This document shows, one piece after another, positions 9,058 to 17,567 of a DNA stretch of 64,000 nt; within the stretch, counting starts at the first letter, position 1, and each line of letters begins with the position of its first letter. The stretch is taken from positions 79,251 through 143,250 of the forward strand of contig CACYLI010000001.1 in NCBI GenBank assembly GCA_902775285.1. Reading direction: 5' to 3'. Source of the DNA: an uncultured Erysipelotrichaceae bacterium (GTDB lineage: Bacteria > Bacillota_I > Bacilli_A > RF39 > UBA660). The translations under genes and the position numbers were made by a program. The notes below the pieces were generated by a model. The model saw only the letters and a program-made list of their open reading frames with translations, searched no databases and had not been told where the DNA came from.

Positions 9058-10410
9058 ATGATAGAAAAACTATTTAAATTAAAAGAAAACAAAACAAATA
9101 TAAACACTGAATTTATAGCAGGACTTACCACTTTTATGGCTATGTCTTATATAATATTTGTTAACCCTTCTGTACTTAGTCAAACAGGAATGGATTATGC
9201 TTCTGTATATGCAGCTACCATAATTACAAGTATACTTGCTACATTAATATTAGGACTATATGCTAATGTTCCATATGCTTCTAGTGCTGGAATTGGTCTT
9301 GGAAGTTTATTTACATATACTATTTGTGGTGGCCTTGGATATTCTTGGCAACAAGCTCTAGCAATAGTATTTATATGTGGAATAATCAATTTAATAATAA
9401 CACTTACTAGTTTAAGAAAAAAAATAATAAAATCAATTCCTACATTCTTACAAGAAGCAATAACTGTTGGTATTGGATTATTCATTACATATGTTGGACT
9501 TATAAATGCTGGAATTATAAAATTTGGTGCATCTACTATAGAAAATGGATTTGCATTAGATGTAGTACCTCAAATAGGTTCACTCACTGATCCAGAAGTA
9601 TTACTTGCATTATTTTGTTTAGTATTCACTTCAATTTTATTAATTAAAAAAATTAAAGGTGCTTATTTAAAAGGAATACTTGTTACTACAATTGTTGGTA
9701 TGATATTTAGAATTACACCATTACCGGATTTTCAAAACTATACAATTCTTCCAAGTATAGAGCCAACTTTTTTAAAATTAGATTTCAATGGATTATTTAA
9801 TTTAAGTAGTAGCGCTTTAATAGTATTAATGACAATATTTACACTTTGTATTTCTGACTTATTTGATACAATTGGTATATTTATAGGAACTGGTAAAAAA
9901 GCAGGAATATTTAAAGTAGATAAAGATGGAAATATGCCAAAAAGATTAGAAAAAGCAATGATTGCAGATTCATGTGGCACTATAATTGGTTCAGTTCTTG
10001 GTACAAGTAATGCTACTACTTATTTAGAAAGTAGTGCTGGTATTGAAGCTGGAGGAAGAACTGGTTTAACCTCTGTATTTGTTGCACTATGTTTCTTCTT
10101 ATCACTATTCTTATATCCAATTATTAAATGTGTACCTATGGCAGCTGTTTCACCAATATTAATATTAATTGGTGTATCAATGCTTGAAAATATTGGACAA
10201 ATTGATTGGAAAGACTTAATGATAGCAATACCTTCATTCTTTATAATAGTAATGATGCCATTATCATATTCAATCACAACAGGAATTGAATTTGGATTTA
10301 TATTTTATTCAATTGTAAATCTATACACAGGTAATGCTAAAAAAGTATCACCAATAATTTATATATTCTCAATATTATTTATTATTAAATATATTATGAT
10401 GGCATTTTAA
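9058..10410 (+). CDS. NCS2/AzgA-type purine permease (guanine/hypoxanthine:H+ symporter)
   Basis: 450 residues with about 12-14 membrane segments, the usual AzgA/PbuG length. The N-terminus TEFIAGLTTFMAMSYIIFVNP is the hallmark of the AzgA-like branch. ASSAGIGLGSLFTYTI and the conserved loop SSAGIEAGGRTGLTSVFVA near residues 325-345 (substrate-binding region in the family) are both present, as is DLFDTIGIFIGTGKKAG. It imports guanine, hypoxanthine or adenine across the cytoplasmic membrane. Neighbouring nucleotide sanitation (Nudix) fits loosely. It is a single-gene transcript with its own promoter and terminator. Confidence 0.9.
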   Translation: MIEKLFKLKENKTNINTEFIAGLTTFMAMSYIIFVNPSVLSQTGMDYASVYAATIITSILATLILGLYANVPYASSAGIGLGSLFTYTICGGLGYSWQQALAIVFICGIINLIITLTSLRKKIIKSIPTFLQEAITVGIGLFITYVGLINAGIIKFGASTIENGFALDVVPQIGSLTDPEVLLALFCLVFTSILLIKKIKGAYLKGILVTTIVGMIFRITPLPDFQNYTILPSIEPTFLKLDFNGLFNLSSSALIVLMTIFTLCISDLFDTIGIFIGTGKKAGIFKVDKDGNMPKRLEKAMIADSCGTIIGSVLGTSNATTYLESSAGIEAGGRTGLTSVFVALCFFLSLFLYPIIKCVPMAAVSPILILIGVSMLENIGQIDWKDLMIAIPSFFIIVMMPLSYSITTGIEFGFIFYSIVNLYTGNAKKVSPIIYIFSILFIIKYIMMAF

Positions 10411-10437
10411 AAGAGAAAAATAATTTTTCTCTTTTTT
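10411..10437. terminator. Bidirectional terminator
   Basis: AAGAGAAAAA (10411-10420) pairs with TTTTTCTCTT (10424-10433), with T runs on both strands. It serves the permease and the convergent glucosaminidase gene. Confidence 0.8.
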
Positions 10438-11560
10438 ATTGTGGATCATATCTTGTAAGATTATATGTATTTATAATTGATTGTATTTTACCAGGATAAG
10501 TTTGTGAACCATTAGCATAAGCAGATAATGACCCAGCTGCTGCTATAGGATTATTACTTTTACAATTGTTTAAAAAATTATTATAAACACTAGAATAAGT
10601 AAAAAAGTACTGAGTATGATAATATGTAGATTCATAAAAATTATCAAATTGTCTTAATGATCCAATCTTAGGCTTATTTCCTGGATAACCAATTAAACCA
10701 TATACATTGTATGTATTATCAATAAAACTTTTTCCATAACCAGACTCAAGTGATGCTTGAGCTATTGTTATACTTGGAAGCACTCCTCCACATTCATTAT
10801 AAACAATTTGAGCAGCACAACCTATAAAATCAAAAAACTCTTCTTTACTCATTGATTTTACTTGTGCTTCACTCATTTGTTGAATTTGTTCTTTTGTATA
10901 CTTTCCATTTAAACTTTCAATCTTAATGTAATCACCAGCATTAACTGAACCAGCACTTCCTCCACCACCAGTTAGTCCATTTCTAATGATTTCACTTATT
11001 CTTTTTCTTTGATTATTGATTCTTTCTAATAAAGCTTTTAATTCATCTATTGTGGATGCTTCTTGTTTTTTCTTTTCTTCTTCTTTAATTCTTTTCTCTT
11101 CATCCATTTCAGCTTTTACAATATCTAATTCTTTTTTAAGCTTGTTTTTTGCATTCTCATCTTTAAGATTATCAACTGCTACTTTAGCAGAAGTATAGGC
11201 CCCACTATTTAAAGTTGTTTTTGCTGTTTGAACTAAAGCAGATGCTTGATTTGCATATAAAACATTAATATATTCGCTATTAGCATTATCTATACAACCA
11301 TAATACTCTATATTTGTATCTGCGACTTTTACAATAAAACTTACTATTAAAGGTAAAACAAATATAATAGCTGCTGCTATTATTCTTTTAGAAAATACTG
11401 TAAAAGTTGCGCCCTCACCAGATATCATTGATTTAACAAAATCAATCATACATACAACTATAAGAATAATTGGTACACTTATTCTTATTATATTTATAAA
11501 TGTTTTAACAACAGACATAACAGATAAAACATCTGGACTATCACATATATTTAAAATCAT
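10436..11560 (-). CDS. Membrane-anchored GH73 glucosaminidase with VirB2/TrbC-like N-terminus
   Basis: 374 residues. Residues about 18-42 and 58-80 are two membrane segments with the look of small VirB2/TrbC-like membrane proteins. Residues 105-195 are a Lys/Glu-rich coiled coil. A GGGGSAG linker at 197-204 leads to a glucosaminidase domain (about 240-374) with ITIAQASLESGYGKS, whose Glu272 matches the catalytic acid of GH73 endo-beta-N-acetylglucosaminidases, and later NVYGLIGYPG and YHTQYFF. It would cleave peptidoglycan glycan strands while held in the membrane. The domain order is unusual for a GH73 enzyme. Transcription probably starts at the TGT-TATAAT just upstream. Confidence 0.75.
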   Translation of the reverse strand: MILNICDSPDVLSVMSVVKTFINIIRISVPIILIVVCMIDFVKSMISGEGATFTVFSKRIIAAAIIFVLPLIVSFIVKVADTNIEYYGCIDNANSEYINVLYANQASALVQTAKTTLNSGAYTSAKVAVDNLKDENAKNKLKKELDIVKAEMDEEKRIKEEEKKKQEASTIDELKALLERINNQRKRISEIIRNGLTGGGGSAGSVNAGDYIKIESLNGKYTKEQIQQMSEAQVKSMSKEEFFDFIGCAAQIVYNECGGVLPSITIAQASLESGYGKSFIDNTYNVYGLIGYPGNKPKIGSLRQFDNFYESTYYHTQYFFTYSSVYNNFLNNCKSNNPIAAAGSLSAYANGSQTYPGKIQSIINTYNLTRYDPQ

Positions 11561-11576
11561 ACTTCATCACACACAC

Positions 11577-11585
11577 ATTATAACA
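11577..11585 (-). promoter_or_regulatory. Extended -10 element of the glucosaminidase gene
   Basis: The minus strand has TGT-TATAAT ending 17 bases before the ATG at 11560. This is the same compact arrangement as at 9030 and 11995. Confidence 0.5.
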
Positions 11586-11606
11586 TATTTTTATTTATAA
11601 TCTAAA

Positions 11607-11957
11607 TTATTTTTTTCTATGTCTTTTTTTGTTTTTAATATCTTTTTTAACTTTCTTTATAATTGTTAACATTTCATCATAATATTTTTTTGTAGGAGGC
11701 ATCTTACTTTCATTTAATTCTAATAATAATTTATTAATAAGATTATATTCTTTATTATAATTAATTTCTAAATAGTGAATTAAATGATGTGAAGAACTTG
11801 TTAATAATGCATAATTATTAATACTATTTTCTCCATTATGTTCTTTTTTAATAATATGATGGCGCGTTAAATCAGATGGATTAGTTATAGTATCCCCCAT
11901 CCAGTCCAAATCAAATGTATTATATATATTAATCATTTCTTTTATATCATCATTCAT
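11607..11957 (-). CDS. Putative HNH-type endonuclease
   Basis: 116 residues. LTRHHIIKKEHNGENSINNYALLTSSSHHLIHYLE has the HNH layout: a His-His pair, an Asn about 12 residues on, NYALL, then two His-containing helix turns. The C-terminus is very basic (KKVKKDIKNKKRHRKK), suitable for nucleic-acid binding. No zinc-binding CxxC pairs are present. There is no ribosome site; a TATAAT at 11964-11969 ends exactly 6 bases before the ATG, so the message could be leaderless. Function (restriction, repair or other) is not known. Confidence 0.5.
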   Translation of the reverse strand: MNDDIKEMINIYNTFDLDWMGDTITNPSDLTRHHIIKKEHNGENSINNYALLTSSSHHLIHYLEINYNKEYNLINKLLLELNESKMPPTKKYYDEMLTIIKKVKKDIKNKKRHRKK

Positions 11958-11994
11958 ATATTTATTATAAATAATATTCTTTTAAAAATAAATA

Positions 11995-12016
11995 TGTTAT
12001 AATAATAATGAGGTGA
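11995..12016 (+). promoter_or_regulatory. Extended -10 promoter and RBS of the LysM gene
   Basis: TGT-TATAAT (11995-12003), AGGTGA (12011-12016), ATG at 12021. Predicted leader is about 11 bases. Confidence 0.6.
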
Positions 12017-12020
12017 TTAT

Positions 12021-12656
12021 ATGAAAGATAGTACTAAGAAAATATTATCATTTGCTCTAGCTAGTACAATTATAGCTGGTGTACCAACAGTTGCACATGC
12101 AAATGATAATAATACTAGTAATGTAGTTTTAGATACTACAAATAATGATATTTATTATACTGTTAAAAATGGGGATACACTTGGTAAAATATCTACAATG
12201 TTTTATGGTTCTAGTGAATACTATAATGAACTAGCAACTTATAATAATATTGAAGATGCATATTTAATTTATGTTGGTCAAACTATTAGAATTCCAAGAA
12301 CTAGACCAATAAAATCACCAGATTGTTATTCACAACCTGCTACAGTTTATTACTATCCAGAATACAGCGAAGATCAAACATATACAGTTCAAAATGGTGA
12401 TTTAATGATTTGTATTGTTGATAAATTTTATGGTACAAAGAGTTTAAATTATGTTGATAAACTTGCTACATATAATAATTTAAGCGATCCAAATTTAATT
12501 TATGTTGGACAAGTACTTAGAATTCCAGAAGAAAATAAACTTAAACAAGTTTTAGCTAATGATTATACACTTCAATATCAAATGTTAAATTGGAGAATTG
12601 AACATCCTAATGAAAAATATCCATCAAAAGAAAATACATTAGTTTTAAAGCCATAG
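12021..12656 (+). CDS. Secreted protein with two LysM domains
   Basis: 211 residues. A signal peptide (about residues 1-27, ending AHA-ND) is followed by two LysM modules, about 44-92 (YTVKNGDTLGKIS, FYGS, YNELATYNNI, IYVGQTIRIP) and about 121-172 (YTVQNGDLMICIV, FYGT, VDKLATYNNL, IYVGQVLRIP). LysM binds the GlcNAc units of peptidoglycan, so the protein is held on the wall. No catalytic domain follows; the last 40 residues have no recognised fold. It may be a wall-binding structural or adaptor protein. The gene stands alone between its own promoter and a bidirectional terminator. Confidence 0.85.
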   Translation: MKDSTKKILSFALASTIIAGVPTVAHANDNNTSNVVLDTTNNDIYYTVKNGDTLGKISTMFYGSSEYYNELATYNNIEDAYLIYVGQTIRIPRTRPIKSPDCYSQPATVYYYPEYSEDQTYTVQNGDLMICIVDKFYGTKSLNYVDKLATYNNLSDPNLIYVGQVLRIPEENKLKQVLANDYTLQYQMLNWRIEHPNEKYPSKENTLVLKP

Positions 12657-12665
12657 ATTAATAAA

Positions 12666-12697
12666 ACAAAAGATCTACAAATGTAGATCTTTTTTAT
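12666..12697. terminator. Bidirectional terminator
   Basis: AGATCTAC (12671-12678) pairs with GTAGATCT (12683-12690), flanked by A and T runs. It lies between convergent genes. Confidence 0.85.
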
Positions 12698-15600
12698 TTG
12701 AATAAATTTAATATTCTATCTAAAACAGTATCACTTTCTTTACTTGTTTGTTTTGTTTTTTCTTCTTTTACATTTAATGAATCAATAACTAATACAAATT
12801 TAGTATCACCATCCATATTAGAACCAGTAAATGAAGTATAATTTTCACCTAATTTAATTAAATCTTTTGTCTTTGTTATAGTATTTTTTATATCTTTATT
12901 TACAATACTATTTATTTTATTAATTCCTTCTTTATTAAACTTAGTAATACCATTTGATAATTCATTAGTACCATTTTTAAGTTGATTTATTCCACCATAT
13001 ATTTGATTAGAATATCCTGATAATAAATTCATTCCCTCTTGTAACTTACCAGTTGCATCACTAATAGTTTTAACTCCACTCTCAAATTCATTAATACCAT
13101 TTTCTATCTTATTAATCTTATCAGGAAGTTCATTAATAATAGAAATATTTTTATCAATATTATTTATATTATTATGAATGCTCTTATTTGCTTCTTTAAT
13201 TTTACTTTCAACTTCTTTTAAATCAACACTTGATTTTCTAATACTATCTAAATCTTTTATAAGTTTACTATCATCTTGTGTTAACTTATTAGTAACACTT
13301 TCTAATCTTTCTTTTTCTTTATTCAAACTTGTTTTTAGTTTTTCTAAATCTTTTTTATCTTTTTCAATTGATTTTTTTAGATTAGCTATATCACTATTTT
13401 TAATCTTTTTAGCTTCTTTATATAATTCTTTCAATTCATCACTTGCATTTTCACTATCTTCTTCATATGTTTTAATAATATAATCAGCACTAGAAATAGC
13501 AAAACTACTAATATTATCTAATTTATCTAAATAAGACTCTGATATATCTAAAAATGATGATATTTCATTTATATATTTACTCATATTAGATGAATATGTA
13601 CTAACTATTGAATTATAATCATGAGTACTATCTAAATACTCATCAACTGTTTCTAAATAATTAATAATATTTAATATATCAGAAGTTATACCATCAACTA
13701 TTTTATTAGATTCACTGGCATACTCTTCTATATTACTAGAATACTTATTAGTTATTTCTTTTATTTTATTAGCATCATTTTCTAACTTAGGTAAATATGC
13801 TCTAAACTCTTTTACACTTTCATTATTTAAAACATTATTAACTTCATCATTTAATTTATGGGTACCATCATTTAATAAATTAAAGTTTTTATTAAATGTA
13901 TTAATTCCTTCATTAAACTTATCATAATTTGTATATAAAAGATTAAGTCCATTATTAATTTTCTTACTTCCATTTTCAATTTGATTCATACTTTTTTGTA
14001 AAGTATTAATATTCTTATATATATCATCCATTTTATCAAATATCTTTAAATCACTTGAATCTATAAGTTTAGTTGATATTAAAGAGTATATAGAAGATAA
14101 CTCAAATTTTGAAGTATAATAACTAATATTTATTGTATCCATTCCTTTTAATTCTTCAAAATCTAAACTTTCATATAAACCAGGAGATACAATTCCAACT
14201 ACTATATAATCATTTCCATTATTAATTACTTTACCATTATCAATTCTTACATTTTTATTTGTATTACCATCTATAATGGTAGCTGCTGTTACAACAAAAG
14301 GTGTATATAAAGATCCATGTTTTTGATTATTTTTATATTTTAGTTTAATTTCTACTTTTCCACTTTTACCTAACATATCTTGTGGTCTTAATTCTTTAGA
14401 ATCTAAATAGTATGTAGCAGTTAATGTAACAGGAAGTGTTTTAGATGTTGTACCTTTATAAAAAATATCATCTTCCTTAGCATCCCATACTAGTCTACTA
14501 TCTTTTATTTCATATGTATAATCATTTTTTAAATTAACAATATCCTCAAGTATGCTACTATCTTCTACTCTACTTAATTTTTCATCGTTAATTATTTGTT
14601 CATTAACTATTAATTTATTAACTTTTCCATTATAATCTAAAGAACCATATACAACTTCATGTTTAGATAATGCATGTGTATTATTTGGAAAAATTAATAA
14701 CATTATTAATAATAATATTGCTAGTTTTTTAGTTGATTTTTTCATTTTTACATTTCCTTTCTTTTTAAAAATTATTTTATCAAATGTTAATAATACAGAA
14801 GGTAAGCAAGTTGATACTATAAATACACTAATCAATGCTCCTCTAGATATAAGTGTACAAATAGAACCAATCATTTCAATATTGGAATAAATTCCTACAC
14901 CAAATGTTGCTGCAAAGAAACACATACCACTAATTAATATTGAAGGAAGTGCATTATTTAAAGTATCAATCATCGCTTCTTCTTTATTCATTCCTTCCTT
15001 TCTCTTTGAAAGATAAGTAGTAGTTACTAAAATTGCATAATCAATAGTTGCTCCTAATTGTATGGTACCTAATGTAATTGGTGCTATAAATGGAAGAATA
15101 CTTCCATCAAAATAAGAAATACTAAGATTTATAAATATTGCTCCTTCTATTACTACAATTAATAGAATTGGTACAATAAATGATTTTAATACAAATAATA
15201 AAACTATAAATATACAAATAATTGAAAAATAATTAACATTATTATAATCAGTATCATACGTTTCAATTAAATCTTTTGTTAAAGCTCCCTCTCCTGCTAC
15301 TATAGCATTTTTATCATATGATTTAACAATCTTATTAATTTCATCTATTTGATTATTAAGTTCATTCGTAGCTGTTTCATATAAAGAATTTACAAGTAAC
15401 AATTCATATTTATCACTTTCAAATAAATTATTAAATTTACTAGGAAGCATATCTTCAGTAATACCAAATTTTTTAATACTTCTAAGTGATAAAACAAAAT
15501 CAATACCATCTATTTTATTAATATCATTAATCATTTCATTAACTTCATCATCTTTTAACTTCTTATCTATTAATATCATTTCAGGATTAACTATATTATA

Positions 15601-16797
15601 TTTCTCTTTTAGTATTTTATTAGTACTAATACTTTCTAAAGTATCAGGTAAAGATGAATCAAGATTATAATAAACAACTGTATTTTTTTGAGCAAAATAA
15701 GTTGGAATTAATAATATCAAAAACATTATAAATATCACTTTATTATGTTTAACAATAAAACTATTATATTTATTAAAATTAGGCATTAATTCTTTATGTT
15801 TAGTTTTATCTAAATATTTATCAAATAATAATAACATACTAGGAAATACTGTAAGAACACTAATAACTCCTAAAAATACACCTTTAGCCATAACTATACC
15901 TAAATCATATCCAAGAGTTAATTTCATTGCACACAAAGCAAGAAATCCAACTATTGTAGTAAGACTACTACCAGTTACCGAAACAAATGTGTCTTTAATA
16001 GCTATACTCATAGCTTCATTTCTACTTTTATATTTCTTTTTATTCTCTTCATATGAATGATATAAAAATATTGAAAAATCTGTTGTAACACCTAATTGTA
16101 AAACTGCAACTAATGCTTTAGTTATATAAGATATTTGTCCTAAAAACACATTAGTTCCTAAATTATAAACAATAGAAAAACCTATATTAATAAGTAATAT
16201 AAATGGAACTAAATAAGAATTAAGAGATATTTCTAAAACAACAATACATAATAATACAGCTATTACTATATAAACCATTATTTCTTTTTGACTTAATTCC
16301 ATAGTATCAAGTACCATAGAACTCATACCACCCTGTTTAATAACACCATCAGTTGTTTTCCTAATCTCTTTAACTGCATTAATAGTTTTTTCATTTGAAG
16401 TTGACTCTTCAAAAGTAATAAAAATGATATCAGTATTTTCTTTATGAAGTTTATCTTTAACTTTATTAGGTAACATCATAACTGGAATATCACCAATCAC
16501 ATCATAAATACTAACTGCATTATTCACACCATCTATTTTTTTAATTTCACTTTCTAACTTTGTAACAGAAGAAGGCTTCATATTTTCTATAACTGCTATA
16601 GAATAAGCGCCCATTTTAAAATCATTTGTTAATATATTTTGTCCTTTAATAGTTTCTATATCATCTGGTAAATATACTAAAATATCATAATTAATTTTAG
16701 TCTTTAAGATACCAATAAAAGAAAGTACAAGTAATATAAGTGAAATAATGACTATTAAAAACTTGTTATTACAAATAAAATCCCCAATCTTTTTCAT
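12694..16797 (-). CDS. MMPL/RND-type membrane protein fused to a heptad-repeat secreted protein
   Basis: About 1,367 residues from the ATG at 16797 (GGTG 6 bases upstream); an ATG at 16809 lacks a ribosome site. The first 680 residues are a complete RND/MMPL transporter: TM1, an extracellular domain, a six-TM block with TTDFSIFLYHSYEENKK, then the same order again with GATIDYAILVTTTYLSKRKE. Next comes MKKSTKKLAILLLIMLLIF, a typical signal peptide, at codon 685, preceded by a ribosome-site-like AAAGGA. The remaining 680 residues hold a beta-rich domain and long coiled coils with repeated IxxGxxxLxxG heptads, as in YhgE/Pip-like proteins. It probably exports lipids or a surface component, or drives their assembly. 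The divergent TetR gene is its likely regulator. Confidence 0.8.
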   Translation of the reverse strand: MKKIGDFICNNKFLIVIISLILLVLSFIGILKTKINYDILVYLPDDIETIKGQNILTNDFKMGAYSIAVIENMKPSSVTKLESEIKKIDGVNNAVSIYDVIGDIPVMMLPNKVKDKLHKENTDIIFITFEESTSNEKTINAVKEIRKTTDGVIKQGGMSSMVLDTMELSQKEIMVYIVIAVLLCIVVLEISLNSYLVPFILLINIGFSIVYNLGTNVFLGQISYITKALVAVLQLGVTTDFSIFLYHSYEENKKKYKSRNEAMSIAIKDTFVSVTGSSLTTIVGFLALCAMKLTLGYDLGIVMAKGVFLGVISVLTVFPSMLLLFDKYLDKTKHKELMPNFNKYNSFIVKHNKVIFIMFLILLIPTYFAQKNTVVYYNLDSSLPDTLESISTNKILKEKYNIVNPEMILIDKKLKDDEVNEMINDINKIDGIDFVLSLRSIKKFGITEDMLPSKFNNLFESDKYELLLVNSLYETATNELNNQIDEINKIVKSYDKNAIVAGEGALTKDLIETYDTDYNNVNYFSIICIFIVLLFVLKSFIVPILLIVVIEGAIFINLSISYFDGSILPFIAPITLGTIQLGATIDYAILVTTTYLSKRKEGMNKEEAMIDTLNNALPSILISGMCFFAATFGVGIYSNIEMIGSICTLISRGALISVFIVSTCLPSVLLTFDKIIFKKKGNVKMKKSTKKLAILLLIMLLIFPNNTHALSKHEVVYGSLDYNGKVNKLIVNEQIINDEKLSRVEDSSILEDIVNLKNDYTYEIKDSRLVWDAKEDDIFYKGTTSKTLPVTLTATYYLDSKELRPQDMLGKSGKVEIKLKYKNNQKHGSLYTPFVVTAATIIDGNTNKNVRIDNGKVINNGNDYIVVGIVSPGLYESLDFEELKGMDTINISYYTSKFELSSIYSLISTKLIDSSDLKIFDKMDDIYKNINTLQKSMNQIENGSKKINNGLNLLYTNYDKFNEGINTFNKNFNLLNDGTHKLNDEVNNVLNNESVKEFRAYLPKLENDANKIKEITNKYSSNIEEYASESNKIVDGITSDILNIINYLETVDEYLDSTHDYNSIVSTYSSNMSKYINEISSFLDISESYLDKLDNISSFAISSADYIIKTYEEDSENASDELKELYKEAKKIKNSDIANLKKSIEKDKKDLEKLKTSLNKEKERLESVTNKLTQDDSKLIKDLDSIRKSSVDLKEVESKIKEANKSIHNNINNIDKNISIINELPDKINKIENGINEFESGVKTISDATGKLQEGMNLLSGYSNQIYGGINQLKNGTNELSNGITKFNKEGINKINSIVNKDIKNTITKTKDLIKLGENYTSFTGSNMDGDTKFVLVIDSLNVKEEKTKQTSKESDTVLDRILNLFK
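14743..14760 (-). promoter_or_regulatory. Internal start site inside the MMPL fusion gene
   Basis: The minus strand has AAAGGA (14755-14760) 9 bases before an in-frame ATG at 14745, which begins a signal-peptide-like sequence. A separate 683-residue protein could be made from 12694-14745. Confidence 0.5.
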
Positions 16798-16968
16798 CTC
16801 AATCACCATTAATATAGTTTATTATTATGGAATTAAAATTACCACATTAAAAAAATAATTTTGTATGATATCCAACACTTTTATCAATATATATGTATAA
16901 ATAACCAACAAAATGTATTTTATTTGCATTTTTGTTTATTAAATACTATAATTATAAAGGTGATTCAA

Positions 16969-17532
16969 ATGGAAAAAACAGATTTAAGAATAATTAAAAC
17001 AAATAAAATATTATTTGATGCATTACTCACTTTAATGAAAGAAAAAAACTTTGAAAAAATTAAAATATCTGATATATGTGAAGTAGCATTAATAAATAGA
17101 TCAACATTTTATGCACATTATGAAGATAAATATGATTTATTAATAGCTCTAATTGAAGAACTTAAAAATACATTTTTAAATGAATTAAAAGAAAATGAAT
17201 ATAATTCTATATCTAAAGAATATTTTATGAATTTACTTAAAATATTAATTGAACATACAGATCAAAACAGAAGTATTTACACTTCAATTCTTTCAAATAA
17301 TAAAAATGGATTATTTTTAGATTTCATTATGGATGTTGCTAATCGTGATATTGCTAATAGACTTAAAAATAATAAAGATATAATCAATTCTAATATTCCA
17401 ATAGATACAATAACAAAATTCTATTTAGGTGGAATTATTAACTTAGGTCTTGATTGGATTCTAAATAAAGATAAATATACAAAAGAAGAATTACTTTCAT
17501 ATTTAGATAAACTAATACCAGAAAAAATATAG
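16969..17532 (+). CDS. TetR-family transcriptional regulator
   Basis: 187 residues from the ATG at 16969, which follows AAGGTGA. Residues 7-55 are the TetR helix-turn-helix (LFDALLTLMKEKNFEKIKISDIC, then NRSTFYAHYEDKYDLL). The C-terminal half resembles the TetR_C domain of the DhaS/YhgD group. It is divergent from the MMPL fusion across 171 bases, an arrangement like yhgD next to yhgE in Bacillus, so it probably represses that gene and itself. The inducer is unknown. I looked for a clear operator palindrome between the two genes and found only imperfect ones. Confidence 0.85.
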   Translation: MEKTDLRIIKTNKILFDALLTLMKEKNFEKIKISDICEVALINRSTFYAHYEDKYDLLIALIEELKNTFLNELKENEYNSISKEYFMNLLKILIEHTDQNRSIYTSILSNNKNGLFLDFIMDVANRDIANRLKNNKDIINSNIPIDTITKFYLGGIINLGLDWILNKDKYTKEELLSYLDKLIPEKI

Positions 17533-17534
17533 TA

Positions 17535-17567
17535 CAAAAAAACCACTTATTATAAAGTGGTATTTTT
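17535..17567. terminator. Bidirectional terminator
   Basis: ACCACTT (17542-17548) pairs with AAGTGGT (17555-17561) with A/T runs on both sides. It lies between the TetR gene and the convergent surface-protein operon. Confidence 0.8.

Noticed and set aside
16798..16968. TetR operator in the divergent gap
   Set aside because: The best candidate (around GGAATTAAAATTACC at 16830-16845) has several mismatches between its arms, so I do not annotate it.
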